A stretch of 64,000 nucleotides of DNA, from positions 54,893 through 118,892 of the forward strand of contig NZ_AYZG01000017.1 in NCBI RefSeq assembly GCF_001436695.1, written 5' to 3'. Position numbers and translations under genes: made by a program. The notes below the pieces were generated by a model. The model had not been told where the DNA came from. It ran no database searches and was given only the letters and a program-made list of their open reading frames with translations. Positions 1-9,277 of this stretch are shown here, in pieces. How positions within the stretch are numbered: the first letter of the stretch is position 1; the number at the start of each line of letters is the position of its first letter. Source of the DNA: Lactobacillus taiwanensis DSM 21401 (GTDB lineage Bacteria > Bacillota > Bacilli > Lactobacillales > Lactobacillaceae).

Positions 1-719
1 TCACTCCCGCCAATAATGTAATAATCAATATTTCCATTGTCAGCTGCAATGTAGTAGTAGTTATTACTTTCTTTGCCTAAATCAAAATAACTATGATAAG
101 TATTATCGAAAAAAATTCCGTATGGATGATTGTTCTTCAACCCAATTAGAAATGGAACCGACTTATATAAACGAGTAAAACTTTCTACCTGCGGCTCGGG
201 ATTATCTGTATTCCAGTTTTCATAGGCATAGTGACGTTTATTTAAAAACCCAGTCTTATCGCCTAAACCATAAAATTGCTCATCGTCTGCTAATTCTTTG
301 ACTAGTTCATAGTAGTGGTCATCTTTTCCTCTACTAGTAACTACTTCATGTCCTTCCGACTCGGCCAACTTTTGTTGGCTAGAATCTACTTGTCGGTCAA
401 TTGGAATTCGAGAGCCCTGATAGTCAATAATTAAAGGATTTTCTTCTCCATCATAAACATCTATTTTTTTATCGTGATAAACTTTAATGATTAATTTTGA
501 AGTTTTTATTTCAAGATAGTCATTCTTTTTCTCAACTTTAAATTTAGTGTCTATTGCCTTATTTCCTTCAATTGCATATGAATTAGTATGCTCACCGCGA
601 TTTTGAAATACACGGATTATCTCAGGTGTTAAGATTGTTAATTCAAGACTAGAATTAGTGAAATTTATCTTTATTTTGTTTTTATTAATCGCATATGTTT
701 TCAAACTATTTGTATTCAT
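1..719 (-). CDS. GH31 family alpha-glucosidase, N-terminal part (runs off the left edge)
   Basis: About 239 N-terminal residues are present. Translation starts at an ATG at 717-719 and reads leftwards without a stop to base 1. The visible part looks like the beta-sandwich N-terminal domain of glycoside hydrolase family 31, with the family-typical stretch YELVKELADDEQFYGLGDKTG followed by a region reading PFLIGLKNNHPYGIFFDN. Enzymes of this family release terminal alpha-linked sugars, usually from maltose, isomaltose or related oligosaccharides, and lactobacillar members are cytoplasmic. The catalytic Asp residues lie in the barrel domain outside the window, so substrate and integrity cannot be judged. 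No signal peptide is seen. Confidence 0.8.
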   Translation of the reverse strand, partial: MNTNSLKTYAINKNKIKINFTNSSLELTILTPEIIRVFQNRGEHTNSYAIEGNKAIDTKFKVEKKNDYLEIKTSKLIIKVYHDKKIDVYDGEENPLIIDYQGSRIPIDRQVDSSQQKLAESEGHEVVTSRGKDDHYYELVKELADDEQFYGLGDKTGFLNKRHYAYENWNTDNPEPQVESFTRLYKSVPFLIGLKNNHPYGIFFDNTYHSYFDLGKESNNYYYIAADNGNIDYYIIGGS

Positions 720-764
720 AATTAAGCCTCTACATCTTTTTGTATTCGCTTTCAATTTTATCAC

Positions 765-805
765 AAAAAAACTACTCAACTTTTGAAAGCTGAGTAGTTA
801 AATTT
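765..805 (-). terminator. Rho-independent terminator of the NatAB-like operon
   Basis: Arms AACTACTCA (770-778) and TGAGTAGTT (791-799) form a hairpin. On the minus strand it is followed by a run of T (the A run at 764-771). It lies just downstream of the permease stop and separates it from the GH31 gene. Confidence 0.8.
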
Positions 806-2032
806 TTATTCCTTAATACCTTGTAAGGCACGCTTCATATTCTTCCACATTCCATTATCATCGGTTTGTAAAATAAGGCTTGGGTAGATTTTTCTAATCC
901 ACCAAATCGATCCCAGTAAAAATACGAATAAAATTATTAGAGAGATGACTGCTTCTAGGCCAGTCGCATTTCCTTTAATTAGGCGAAGGGGCATTAGGAA
1001 AGATGATAAAAATGGTACGTAAGACATAATCATGGCAAAAATACTATCAGGATTATTAGATAAACTCATACTACTAAATAATCCAAGTAAAGTTAAATAA
1101 ACTAAAGGTTGTACAGACTTGTTAGCATCTTCAGCCTTAGTGACAATTGCACCACAAACAGCCGCATAAACGATGTATAGGATCAAGCCAAGTACGACGA
1201 ATAAGAGTCCCCAAGAAATTATTTGTCCTAAAGCTTGATCGATAGCAGGCTTTATTTGAGCAAATTTATCTTTTACTCCATCAATATGGGGAGCCATATA
1301 GTAAAAGCCAGAAAACATCACAGCATAAATTAACAGTTGAGTAAGAATTTCGAGGAAAATACCTAACACTTTACCATCGAAGTACTTTCCACCAGGCATG
1401 CTTGAAAAGATCATTTCCATAATTTTAGTTCCCTTTTCACTCGCAATGTCTTGCGCCATGATAGTGCTATAGGTTTGAACTAAAAAGTATAAAACAAAGA
1501 TTAAGATCCAAAAAGTAGCGGTCTTTAAATTCTTTTCATCACTTGCATTCAACTTTTTATCATTAGTCTTCTCAGTAAATTTAACTTTTTGAGAAAGTGA
1601 CTGCATCTGTTCCTCACTGAGCTTAGCGTTTCTTAGATTAAGTGCTTGCTGTTGAGTGTTTAAAACTCTGAACAACTTAGTCTTAACATCATTATCAAGG
1701 CTTTCAGTACCATAATAATTTGCGACTAATTGAGTAGAAGTCTCTTTAACCACAATATAACCACTAATATCACCGTCTTTATAGGCTTTTTCAGCTTTTG
1801 CCTTATTTTTATATCCATCAAAATCTTCTGTTTTCTTTAATGGCCGAACTATACTCTGATTTTGACTTACTATTCCTACCGTTGTATTACTATCGAAAGC
1901 TGAAGATGAACTCATTCCAAAGAAAAAAGAAATCAATAACACAAGAAATGGTGCGAAAATCATTAATAAAAATGACCAATTTTTCACTTCTCTACGATAT
2001 GTTTCTTTAGCAACTAACCAAGTTTTATTCAT
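806..2032 (-). CDS. ABC-2 type transporter permease (NatB-like)
   Basis: Integral membrane subunit of an ABC exporter, probably NatB-like. It has one N-terminal membrane segment, a Lys/Asp-rich extracytoplasmic region of about 130 residues, then five or six hydrophobic segments in the C-terminal half, including a conserved-looking EKGTKIMEMIFSSM stretch after the second segment. This is the usual architecture of NatB/YhaP-type proteins. I prefer the ATG at 2030-2032, because GGTGA lies six bases upstream, over a GTG at 2039-2041. Either start overlaps the end of the ATPase gene, so the two are translationally coupled. The substrate (Na+, a drug or a peptide) cannot be told from sequence. Confidence 0.8.
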   Translation of the reverse strand: MNKTWLVAKETYRREVKNWSFLLMIFAPFLVLLISFFFGMSSSSAFDSNTTVGIVSQNQSIVRPLKKTEDFDGYKNKAKAEKAYKDGDISGYIVVKETSTQLVANYYGTESLDNDVKTKLFRVLNTQQQALNLRNAKLSEEQMQSLSQKVKFTEKTNDKKLNASDEKNLKTATFWILIFVLYFLVQTYSTIMAQDIASEKGTKIMEMIFSSMPGGKYFDGKVLGIFLEILTQLLIYAVMFSGFYYMAPHIDGVKDKFAQIKPAIDQALGQIISWGLLFVVLGLILYIVYAAVCGAIVTKAEDANKSVQPLVYLTLLGLFSSMSLSNNPDSIFAMIMSYVPFLSSFLMPLRLIKGNATGLEAVISLIILFVFLLGSIWWIRKIYPSLILQTDDNGMWKNMKRALQGIKE

Positions 2033-2921
2033 TATCTTCACCAGCTTTCATTTTAAAAATTTCATCTAAAGTTGGTGGTTCTTGATCAAAAGTTCGCAAG
2101 TATTTTCCATGGGAAAGTGTATTAAAAATTTCTTCTCCATAACTAGCGTCTGTTAACCAAAGTTTGTAGATACCGTTATTTTGTAAAACTACATTTTCAA
2201 CCCCAGGTAAATTTTTAACATTATCAAGATTCAAGTCCGTTCTGATAAACAATCGAGTTAAGCCGAAATTATTACGAACATCATTTACAGCACCATTTAA
2301 CACAATATGCCCATTATTAATCATTACTACGTCATCACACAATTCTTCAACATTAGACATATCATGATCCGAAAATAGGATAGTAGCTCCGCGTTTCTTT
2401 TCTTGTAAGATTACTTCTTTAATTATTTCGACATTTACTGGATCGAGCCCACTAAAAGGCTCATCCAAAATAATTAAGTTTGGCTGATGAATAAGAGTAG
2501 CAATTAATTGGATTTTTTGTTGATTACCTTTAGACAAACTCTTTATTTTATCAGTAATCTGACCCTTAACTTCTAGCTTTTGCATCCAATCTTGCAAATC
2601 ACTTTTTACTTCATCTTTTTTCATTCCTTTTAAACTAGCCAAAAAACTCACTTGCTCTAAAACAGTTAATTTTGGCATTAAGCTCCGCTCTTCAGGCAAA
2701 TAGCCAACAGAGTTATAATCACGACTTGAAAAAGACTGACCATCAATAATAATTTTTCCTTGGTACTTAACAAACTTTAGGATGCTATGAAAAAGAGTCG
2801 TTTTTCCTGAACCGTTTTTACCAATTAAGCCTAATATCTTTCCATTATCTGCTTGGAAGTTGATATCAAACAAAACTTGTTTGCTTCCAAAGCTTTTATT
2901 TAAGTTCTCTACTTGTAACAT
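2025..2921 (-). CDS. ABC transporter ATP-binding protein (NatA-like)
   Basis: A 298-aa cytoplasmic ATPase partner of the overlapping permease. The Walker A motif GKNGSGKT is at residues 34-41, the signature is LSKGNQQ at about 129-135, and Walker B with LDEP is at about 149-155. Then come an SDHDMS switch-histidine segment and a C-terminal extension of about 80 residues typical of the NatA/CcmA-like exporter group. Its 3' end overlaps the permease start by 8 bases. No dedicated regulator is adjacent. Role: ATP-driven export of an unidentified substrate. Confidence 0.85.
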   Translation of the reverse strand: MLQVENLNKSFGSKQVLFDINFQADNGKILGLIGKNGSGKTTLFHSILKFVKYQGKIIIDGQSFSSRDYNSVGYLPEERSLMPKLTVLEQVSFLASLKGMKKDEVKSDLQDWMQKLEVKGQITDKIKSLSKGNQQKIQLIATLIHQPNLIILDEPFSGLDPVNVEIIKEVILQEKKRGATILFSDHDMSNVEELCDDVVMINNGHIVLNGAVNDVRNNFGLTRLFIRTDLNLDNVKNLPGVENVVLQNNGIYKLWLTDASYGEEIFNTLSHGKYLRTFDQEPPTLDEIFKMKAGEDNE

Positions 2922-3005
2922 AGTCTTTTCTTTCTAAGTAAATTTTATTAAAGTTAGGCTTAATTATATCAATATTTTTTCTCAATAGCTGCTAATATAC
3001 CAAAA

Positions 3006-3043
3006 ATACCTCTCAACTATCCAAAGCTGAGAGGTATTTATCT
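3006..3043 (-). terminator. Terminator after the racemase gene
   Basis: Arms ATACCTCTCA (3006-3015) and TGAGAGGTAT (3028-3037) form a 10-bp stem. The T run follows on the minus strand (A run 3002-3006). It ends the murE-racemase transcription unit. Confidence 0.8.
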
Positions 3044-3793
3044 TTATTTATACATATATTTTGCAGTAGCTTCTTTAGGATCCATCCCATTACGTATCTT
3101 CAAAGCAAGTTCAATTGAAACATCAGCGATAATTGATTGCGGATCAATCACATTATAAGGATGGTCTGGAGCTTTTTCTTGAGCAAGAGACAATTCAGTA
3201 CATCCCAATAAAATCACTTTACAACCATATTTATCATGCATTGTCTTCAAGATCTTATGGTATAAATCATGATCAACAATACCCTTTTCCTTAATATCGC
3301 TGTAAATTAATTCGTTAACCATTGGCTGAATTTCTGGACCGCCTAGTTCTACCTTCTTGCCAACACGTTCTAGTTCATCCACATACAGATGATCATAGAT
3401 AGAACCTTCAGTTGCAATTAAGCCAATCTTTTCCTCACTAGGAAAATCATCCACAAACTTATGCACCGCAATTCGCATCATATGTAAAAATGGTACATCA
3501 GTTAATGCAGCCAGATCATCATAAAAGTAATGCGCAGTATTACATGGCATTACAAAGAAATCTGGATTAAGCTTGGCTTGGCTTACTACATCATCCTTTA
3601 AATCATAGAAAAAGTTAGGTTTACTATGATCCATAATATATGCTGTTCGGTCAGGAATTTGAGCATCATTTACTAAGATGTAGTTCAAATAATCCTGATC
3701 TTTAGCAATTCTTACTCGATGATTAATTAAGCGGACATAACTTTCAGTTGCAATTGTCCCCATTCCGCCAATAATTGAGAAAAAGTGTTTCAT
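3044..3793 (-). CDS. Aspartate/glutamate racemase family protein
   Basis: A 249-aa cytoplasmic amino-acid racemase of the Asp/Glu/hydantoin racemase superfamily. The two catalytic cysteines expected for a cofactor-independent two-base mechanism are present: Cys84 in MPCNTAHYF and Cys198 in LLGCTELSL. The N-terminus reads IIGGMGTIATESY, as in aspartate racemases. It starts 2 bases after the murE stop and ends at a terminator, so the two genes form one transcript. Lactobacilli of this group have an L-Lys-D-Asp(Asn) crossbridge, so D-aspartate supply is the likely role. That specificity is inferred from context rather than shown by the residues. Confidence 0.8.
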   Translation of the reverse strand: MKHFFSIIGGMGTIATESYVRLINHRVRIAKDQDYLNYILVNDAQIPDRTAYIMDHSKPNFFYDLKDDVVSQAKLNPDFFVMPCNTAHYFYDDLAALTDVPFLHMMRIAVHKFVDDFPSEEKIGLIATEGSIYDHLYVDELERVGKKVELGGPEIQPMVNELIYSDIKEKGIVDHDLYHKILKTMHDKYGCKVILLGCTELSLAQEKAPDHPYNVIDPQSIIADVSIELALKIRNGMDPKEATAKYMYK

Positions 3794-3795
3794 TC

Positions 3796-5367
3796 CTATT
3801 CCTCGTCATCTTTTTCTAGTTCATTAATTACACTTTCAGCAACTTTAATATCAGTTGGATATGGTGTATCTACTCCGCGAATCTTTTGGAATGGATCAGC
3901 ACCCTTACCACAGATCAAAACGATATCATCCTTATTAGACATGGCAATTGCATCGTGAATTGCCTTTTCACGATCTAATTCAATTGTGACATCAACTTTT
4001 TCATGATCAATGCCAGCATCAATCTCTTGTGCGATATCCATTGGGTCTTCAAAGCCAGGATCATCTGTTGTTAAGAATGCCTTATTTGCATAAGCAGTTA
4101 AGCTTTCGCTAAATCCAGGACGACGAGATACACCCTTATCTCCAGGTGCTCCAACAACCACAATAATCTTAGGATTATTAAACTCACGTTGCATAAAACC
4201 CATTAAGGCCATCATAGATGCTTTATTGTGTGCATAATCAACAATCACAGTACCATGATTCTTTGATGGCAAAGCTTCCATACGCCCAGGAATAGTTACG
4301 TGGCGAATACCCTTAGCACATTCCTCATAGCTTTCACCAGCAAGTCCAGCACCAATAATAGCAGCTGTACCATTCATTTCATTGAAATCACCAATCATTT
4401 GAAGAGTGTAATCTCCAGCAATTGGTAACTTCTTAGCTTTTTCAGAAGCACAGAACAGTTTGAATTCAGTCTCTTTCATATCAGTTTCAACTGATTGGAA
4501 GCGGAAGTCAATTGGTTGCTTTAAGTTAGGATTTTCAAAATCGTTTCTTGCAAATAGGTAAATACTATCTGGATTAGTAGTTGTCGTAGCTGCTGCGTAA
4601 ATCTCATCGAAGTGATCAGACATTGCGTTAATAATACACTTACGTGAGTTAACCATTAATTGCAACTTACAGTGCAAGTAATCCGCAAAGTTAGGGTGTT
4701 CATTTGGTCCAATATGGTCTGGAGTAATATTTAAGAAAAATCCTAAATCATAAGTTAAACCAAAGACACGGTTCTTCTTATATGCCTGACTAGAAACTTC
4801 CATTACCAAGTGAGTCATACCATTATCAACAGCAGTTCTCATATCACGGAATAAATCTAAGCTTTCAGGCGTAGTCAAACTTGCCTTAAACTTATCTTCA
4901 GGCTTGGGTCCGACAATGTCATCTACTGATGAGAATAAGGCTGTACGACCTCCATTAATTTGGTCAAGCATGCCTTTTAAGAAGTAAGCAGAGGTTGTCT
5001 TACCCTTAGTACCAGTGAACGCTACAACATATAAATCATCTTGTGGAAATCTGTAAAATGCAGCTGATAAAAGAGCCATAGCTTTAGTTACATCTCTAAC
5101 AACTAAAGCATGCATTCCTTTACCTTCTGGATAGGGCTGTTCTGCTACATAACAAGTAGCACCACTATCTTTAGCCATTGATAAATAAGTAGGTCTGAAA
5201 CCTTTACCCTTACAGAAAAACAAAGTATTTGTTTTTATATCACGTGAATCATATGAAATATAATCCATCTTAGTTGGAACTGCATCTTGAACAGCACTTG
5301 ATTTAAGCAAGTGGTGTTCCTTCAATATTAAGATGCAAGTGTTTAAAGAAATGCTAGAATCGCTCAT
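3796..5367 (-). CDS. murE: UDP-N-acetylmuramoyl-tripeptide synthetase MurE, probably L-lysine-adding
   Basis: A 523-aa cytoplasmic Mur ligase that adds the third residue to UDP-MurNAc-L-Ala-D-Glu. The N-terminal MurE domain begins around YDSRDIKTNTLFFC. The ATP loop TGTKGKTT is at 118-125, with LTTPE and EVSSQA substrate-binding stretches in the central domain. The amino-acid specificity motif is DDPGFEDP at about 435-442. The diaminopimelate enzymes carry Arg in the fourth position (DNPR), and its absence fits an L-lysine enzyme, as expected for this genus. It is cotranscribed with the downstream racemase gene. Confidence 0.9.
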   Translation of the reverse strand: MSDSSISLNTCILILKEHHLLKSSAVQDAVPTKMDYISYDSRDIKTNTLFFCKGKGFRPTYLSMAKDSGATCYVAEQPYPEGKGMHALVVRDVTKAMALLSAAFYRFPQDDLYVVAFTGTKGKTTSAYFLKGMLDQINGGRTALFSSVDDIVGPKPEDKFKASLTTPESLDLFRDMRTAVDNGMTHLVMEVSSQAYKKNRVFGLTYDLGFFLNITPDHIGPNEHPNFADYLHCKLQLMVNSRKCIINAMSDHFDEIYAAATTTTNPDSIYLFARNDFENPNLKQPIDFRFQSVETDMKETEFKLFCASEKAKKLPIAGDYTLQMIGDFNEMNGTAAIIGAGLAGESYEECAKGIRHVTIPGRMEALPSKNHGTVIVDYAHNKASMMALMGFMQREFNNPKIIVVVGAPGDKGVSRRPGFSESLTAYANKAFLTTDDPGFEDPMDIAQEIDAGIDHEKVDVTIELDREKAIHDAIAMSNKDDIVLICGKGADPFQKIRGVDTPYPTDIKVAESVINELEKDDEE

Positions 5368-5416
5368 TTTTTCTCCCTAATTTTTTAATCAATTCAGCCT
5401 AAATTATAGCACACCA

Positions 5417-6562
5417 TCATTTCTCTTGGGGGCTATTGAGTGGTAGTTGAATAATAAAACTAGTTAATTCTGCTGTTGACTGACATTTAATGGTTCCACC
5501 ATGTAGATCAACAATACTTTTTGTAATCGCTAGCCCTAATCCAGTACCGCCAGTTTTTAAATTTCTTGAACTTTCGACACGATAAAAACGATCAAAGATC
5601 TTTTGCAAAGATTTCTTAGGGATTTGTTCCCCATTATTTTCAACTCTAAGTTCTACAAATTTGTTATTTACCCTATTTGCAATTAAGTTGATTTCAGTTG
5701 CTCCATGTCCATACTTTAAGGCATTTGAAATCAAATTATTTAACATTCGAACAATCATCTTTGCATCTGCATCAATTACGAGATCTCTTGGCCTAGTTAT
5801 CACATTAAAAGTAATGGTTTTCTTTTCAGCTTCTAATTCAAAACCAGCAGCTACTTGTTCAAGCATCGAATTAACATGCAGCGGTGCTAAAACCAGCTTA
5901 TTATTTGTCGAAGAGCGCAGAGTAGTATATTCAAATAGATCTTCGGCTAGAGCCTTCATTTGAAGAGCTTTATCATAAGCTATTTGGATGTACTTAGTTT
6001 GATCTTCATTTAACTCACTGCTCTTCAATAAGCCAAGATAGCCAATAATCGAAGTTAATGGTGTTCTAATATCATGAGAAACATTAGTAATTAAGTCATC
6101 CTTCGATTGCTCTATCTGCCGCTCCTCTTCCATTGAAGCAACAGTACTATCAACTAACGCATTAATTGAATCAATCACTTTTTGCAAATCTGTCTTTACA
6201 ACAAAGGGAATTCGATGATCAAAATGACCATCTGCAATATAGTGTAATTCATCAATAACGTGACGCAATTGCATTTGTCGATATCTTCTAATTAAGCGCC
6301 AATACACTACAATGGCATCGCTGACTAACATGAAGCTAATAAAAAGCCGTTGCCAAGACCATAAATGCACTCCATTAGCAAAAGTAATGGTTTTCTTCAA
6401 AAAGAAAATTCCATTTTCTAATCTTGGATCATTTAAGACAGCTAGGTTAATCAAGATAATGATCGAAAGGTTTAAAAGTAAAAGCAAAATAACGGTTATT
6501 ACGCCTTCACCGAAAAGTTCGCTTTTTTCTTTTGTGGTTAGGATTACTTTCTGCTTTTTCAT
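5417..6562 (-). CDS. Sensor histidine kinase of an OmpR-type two-component system
   Basis: A 381-aa membrane histidine kinase. Two membrane segments (about 20-42 and 72-90) flank a short extracellular loop of about 30 residues, followed by a HAMP-like linker. The phosphoacceptor is His163 in NVSHDIRTPLTS. The ATPase domain shows the N box (NNLISNALKYG), GTGLGLAI and a C-terminal G box. The small sensor loop suggests intramembrane or cell-envelope sensing. It follows the response-regulator gene by 5 bases. The layout resembles VanS/YclK-like kinases, but no target can be named. Confidence 0.88.
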   Translation of the reverse strand: MKKQKVILTTKEKSELFGEGVITVILLLLLNLSIIILINLAVLNDPRLENGIFFLKKTITFANGVHLWSWQRLFISFMLVSDAIVVYWRLIRRYRQMQLRHVIDELHYIADGHFDHRIPFVVKTDLQKVIDSINALVDSTVASMEEERQIEQSKDDLITNVSHDIRTPLTSIIGYLGLLKSSELNEDQTKYIQIAYDKALQMKALAEDLFEYTTLRSSTNNKLVLAPLHVNSMLEQVAAGFELEAEKKTITFNVITRPRDLVIDADAKMIVRMLNNLISNALKYGHGATEINLIANRVNNKFVELRVENNGEQIPKKSLQKIFDRFYRVESSRNLKTGGTGLGLAITKSIVDLHGGTIKCQSTAELTSFIIQLPLNSPQEK

Positions 6563-6567
6563 CCCTA

Positions 6568-7254
6568 CTAAGCCTCTACTTTATAGCCTACTCCCCAGAC
6601 TGTTTGAATAACTTCTTCACCATCAGTTGCCTTTTGAATCTTATCACGTAAGTGAGAAACGTGTACCATAACAGTTTTAGCAGAAACAACTGATTCTTGT
6701 TGCCATACTCTTTCGAATATCTCATCAGCACTAAAAACTCGATTAGGATGGCTAGCAAGCATATATAAAATTCCAAACTCTAAGGCAGTTAATTGGATAA
6801 CCTTACCAGTTAAAGTTTTAACTTCATGTGAATCTTTATTGATCACTAAAGGTCCTACCTCTAATACATCTGGCTTATCATCTTTTACTTCCTTCTGGCT
6901 ACGACGAAGAAGTGATCTTACACGTGCCATTACTTCTAATGGATTAAATGGTTTAACTACATAGTCATCTGCTCCAGTAATCAAGCCTTGAATCTTGTCC
7001 ATATCACTAGTCTTAGCAGAAACCACTAAAATTGGAATCTCTGAATCTTTTCTAACTTCCTTGATAACTTCAATTCCTGACATTTGTGGCATCATAATAT
7101 CAAGAATCATTAATGCAATTTCTGGATTAGTAGAAAGTTTCGTTAAAGCTTCTTTACCGCTATAGGCAGCAATTGGCTCATAACCTTCATTTTTTAAATA
7201 TATACTTAATAATTCAACGATTTCTTTATCATCATCAACAACTAAGATCTTCAT
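6568..7254 (-). CDS. Response regulator, OmpR/PhoB family
   Basis: A 228-aa cytoplasmic regulator. The receiver domain has the acidic pocket VVDDD near residue 6-9, the phosphorylatable Asp52 in LMILDIMMP, and the conserved Lys in VVKPF. The C-terminal winged-helix DNA-binding domain begins near residue 130 and ends with the typical VWGVGYK. It is the first gene of a two-gene operon with the kinase. A leader of about 150 bases upstream, rich in A and T, probably holds its promoter. No clear operator repeat was found. Confidence 0.9.
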   Translation of the reverse strand: MKILVVDDDKEIVELLSIYLKNEGYEPIAAYSGKEALTKLSTNPEIALMILDIMMPQMSGIEVIKEVRKDSEIPILVVSAKTSDMDKIQGLITGADDYVVKPFNPLEVMARVRSLLRRSQKEVKDDKPDVLEVGPLVINKDSHEVKTLTGKVIQLTALEFGILYMLASHPNRVFSADEIFERVWQQESVVSAKTVMVHVSHLRDKIQKATDGEEVIQTVWGVGYKVEA

Positions 7255-7365
7255 GAGGATTGCTCCTTATCTATAATTATTTATCACATTAAAAAATCTA
7301 TTATTAATATTTTACCTGTTTTCCTTTTAATTACCTAAATTAAACCACGTTTTTAAAGAATTATA

Positions 7366-7407
7366 AAAAAATGGACTCTAGAAAAAATCTCTAGACTCCA
7401 TTTTTAA
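7366..7407 (-). terminator. Terminator of the heterodimeric ABC exporter operon
   Basis: ATGGACTCTAGA (7371-7382) pairs with TCTAGACTCCAT (7391-7402), leaving a short A/T loop. A-rich and T-rich flanks on both sides allow it to work in either direction. It lies directly downstream of the second ABC gene. Confidence 0.8.
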
Positions 7408-9264
7408 TTAATCTAATTCTTTTTTACCAGTGTACAACTCGTAGTAGTAACCTTTTTGTTTCAAAAGTTCTTCATGGGTACCACGTTCAATAATATGACC
7501 ATGGTCTAGAACCAAAATAAGATCTGAGTTAACAATTGTTGATAAACGGTGAGCAATAACAAAACTTGTCCTACCAGCAAGTAAGTTGTCCATACCGGCT
7601 TGAACCATACGTTCAGTTCTAGTATCAATACTTGAAGTTGCTTCATCTAGAATCATTACCGGTTCATCCGCAATCATCGCTCTAGCAATACTGAGCAGTT
7701 GCATTTGGCCTTGCGACAAATCGCCGCCATCACCATCAATTACAGTTTCATATCCGTCATCAAGTTCATGAATAAACTCATCTGCATGTGCTAAACGCGC
7801 AGCTTGATATACTTCATCATCACTAGCATCAGGTTTACCAAAACGAATATTATCCATAATAGTTCCAGTAAAGAGGTGAGTTTCTTGTAAAACAATCGAC
7901 AAAGAATGTCTCAAATCATTTTTTCTAATTTGAGAAATTGGAACACCATCATAGGTTATCTTTCCGGATTGAATCTCATAGAAGCGGTTAAGCATGTTAG
8001 AAATAGTCGTCTTGCCTGCTCCCGTTTCACCAACCAAAGCGACTTTCATACCAGGTTTGGCATTGATATTAATATCATACAAGATTTGATGTTCTGGAAC
8101 ATATGAGAAGTTAACGTGATCAAAGACAATGTGACCTTTAATTGGAACTTTTTTAATATCGCCATTCTTTTCTGGCACATCCCAGTACCAGCTATTCTTA
8201 ACTTCTTGATTAGGAGACATAATAACATCCCCATTATCAATTTCAGATGGTTCATCTTCTAGTGCAAAAATTCTTTGAGCACCAGCTAAAGCTAGAACAA
8301 TTGAGTTCAATTGCTGTGAAATTTGAGCAATTGGCATACTAAATTGACGCGATAACTGTAAGAATGAAGCAATTGCACCTAAGGTTAGTGGAGCCCAACC
8401 ATTAATTGCAGCTGCTCCTCCAATAAATGCAATTAATACATATAATAAGTTTCCCATGTTACCCATAATTGGGAATAGGATTGTTGCATATGTATTAGCT
8501 TTTCCAGAAGCTCCACGTAACTCTTCGTTAAACTTATCAAACCCTTCTTCAGCTTCAGGTTCATGAGAGAAGACCTTAATAACTTTTAAACCATTAAGCA
8601 TCTCTTCGTTATAACCATTGATTTGTCCTAATTTATTCTGTTGTACTTTGAAGTAATAACTAGATTTAATAGTTAAAAATCTAACAATTCCAAATGATAA
8701 AGCAAAAATAATAAATGAGAATAAAGTTAGTTGCCAGCTTAAACTAAACATGGCTACAATAACAAAAATCAAACTCAATGCTGAATTTAAGAATTGCGGC
8801 AATGACTGCGAAATCATTTGCATCAAGGTATCAATATCGTTAGTATAACGACTCATGATATCCCCATAATTATTTTGATCAAAATAAGCAATTGGCAAAG
8901 ATTCCATATGAGCAAATGTTTCATTACGGACACGGAACTGAACTTTTTGAGCTAAAACACCCATTAACATACTGAAAAGATAGTTAGAGATGAAGCCAAT
9001 TGCATAAATCCCAAGCATTACCAAAATTGCGTTTAGAAGTGGGCCATAATTCGGAACTTTTTCATGTAAGAGTGGTGTTACGTAAGTATCAATCAGTCGC
9101 TCAATAAATAGCGATCCAATTACAGCAGAAGCAGCTGCTAAAACAATAGTAATTATTGAAACAACTAGCATCCAAGGGCTAGTTGTCAAAACTAATTTTA
9201 ATAAACGACCAAGGACTTTTATCCTGTTTCCTTTAGGTTGTGTTCTTTCTTTTACTTGATCCAT
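7408..9264 (-). CDS. Multidrug-type ABC exporter, canonical half of a heterodimer (LmrD-like)
   Basis: A 618-aa half transporter with a six-helix exporter membrane domain (about 30-330) fused to an ATPase. Walker A GETGAGKTT is at 412-420. Walker B MILDE has the catalytic Glu at about 541, followed by a switch His in VIAHRLST. The signature is LSQGQ (about 516-520) instead of LSGGQ. A deviating signature here faces the degenerate half-site of its partner, which is the expected pattern in TM287/288, BmrCD and LmrCD heterodimers. It starts 13 bases after the partner gene stop. Likely role: drug, bile-acid or lipid export across the membrane. Confidence 0.87.
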   Translation of the reverse strand: MDQVKERTQPKGNRIKVLGRLLKLVLTTSPWMLVVSIITIVLAAASAVIGSLFIERLIDTYVTPLLHEKVPNYGPLLNAILVMLGIYAIGFISNYLFSMLMGVLAQKVQFRVRNETFAHMESLPIAYFDQNNYGDIMSRYTNDIDTLMQMISQSLPQFLNSALSLIFVIVAMFSLSWQLTLFSFIIFALSFGIVRFLTIKSSYYFKVQQNKLGQINGYNEEMLNGLKVIKVFSHEPEAEEGFDKFNEELRGASGKANTYATILFPIMGNMGNLLYVLIAFIGGAAAINGWAPLTLGAIASFLQLSRQFSMPIAQISQQLNSIVLALAGAQRIFALEDEPSEIDNGDVIMSPNQEVKNSWYWDVPEKNGDIKKVPIKGHIVFDHVNFSYVPEHQILYDININAKPGMKVALVGETGAGKTTISNMLNRFYEIQSGKITYDGVPISQIRKNDLRHSLSIVLQETHLFTGTIMDNIRFGKPDASDDEVYQAARLAHADEFIHELDDGYETVIDGDGGDLSQGQMQLLSIARAMIADEPVMILDEATSSIDTRTERMVQAGMDNLLAGRTSFVIAHRLSTIVNSDLILVLDHGHIIERGTHEELLKQKGYYYELYTGKKELD

Positions 9265-9277
9265 AACTTACTCTCAC

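Noticed and set aside
5661..5963. 100-codon antisense frame in the histidine kinase gene
   Set aside because: It mirrors the kinase codons, has no RBS and shows no recognisable protein features.
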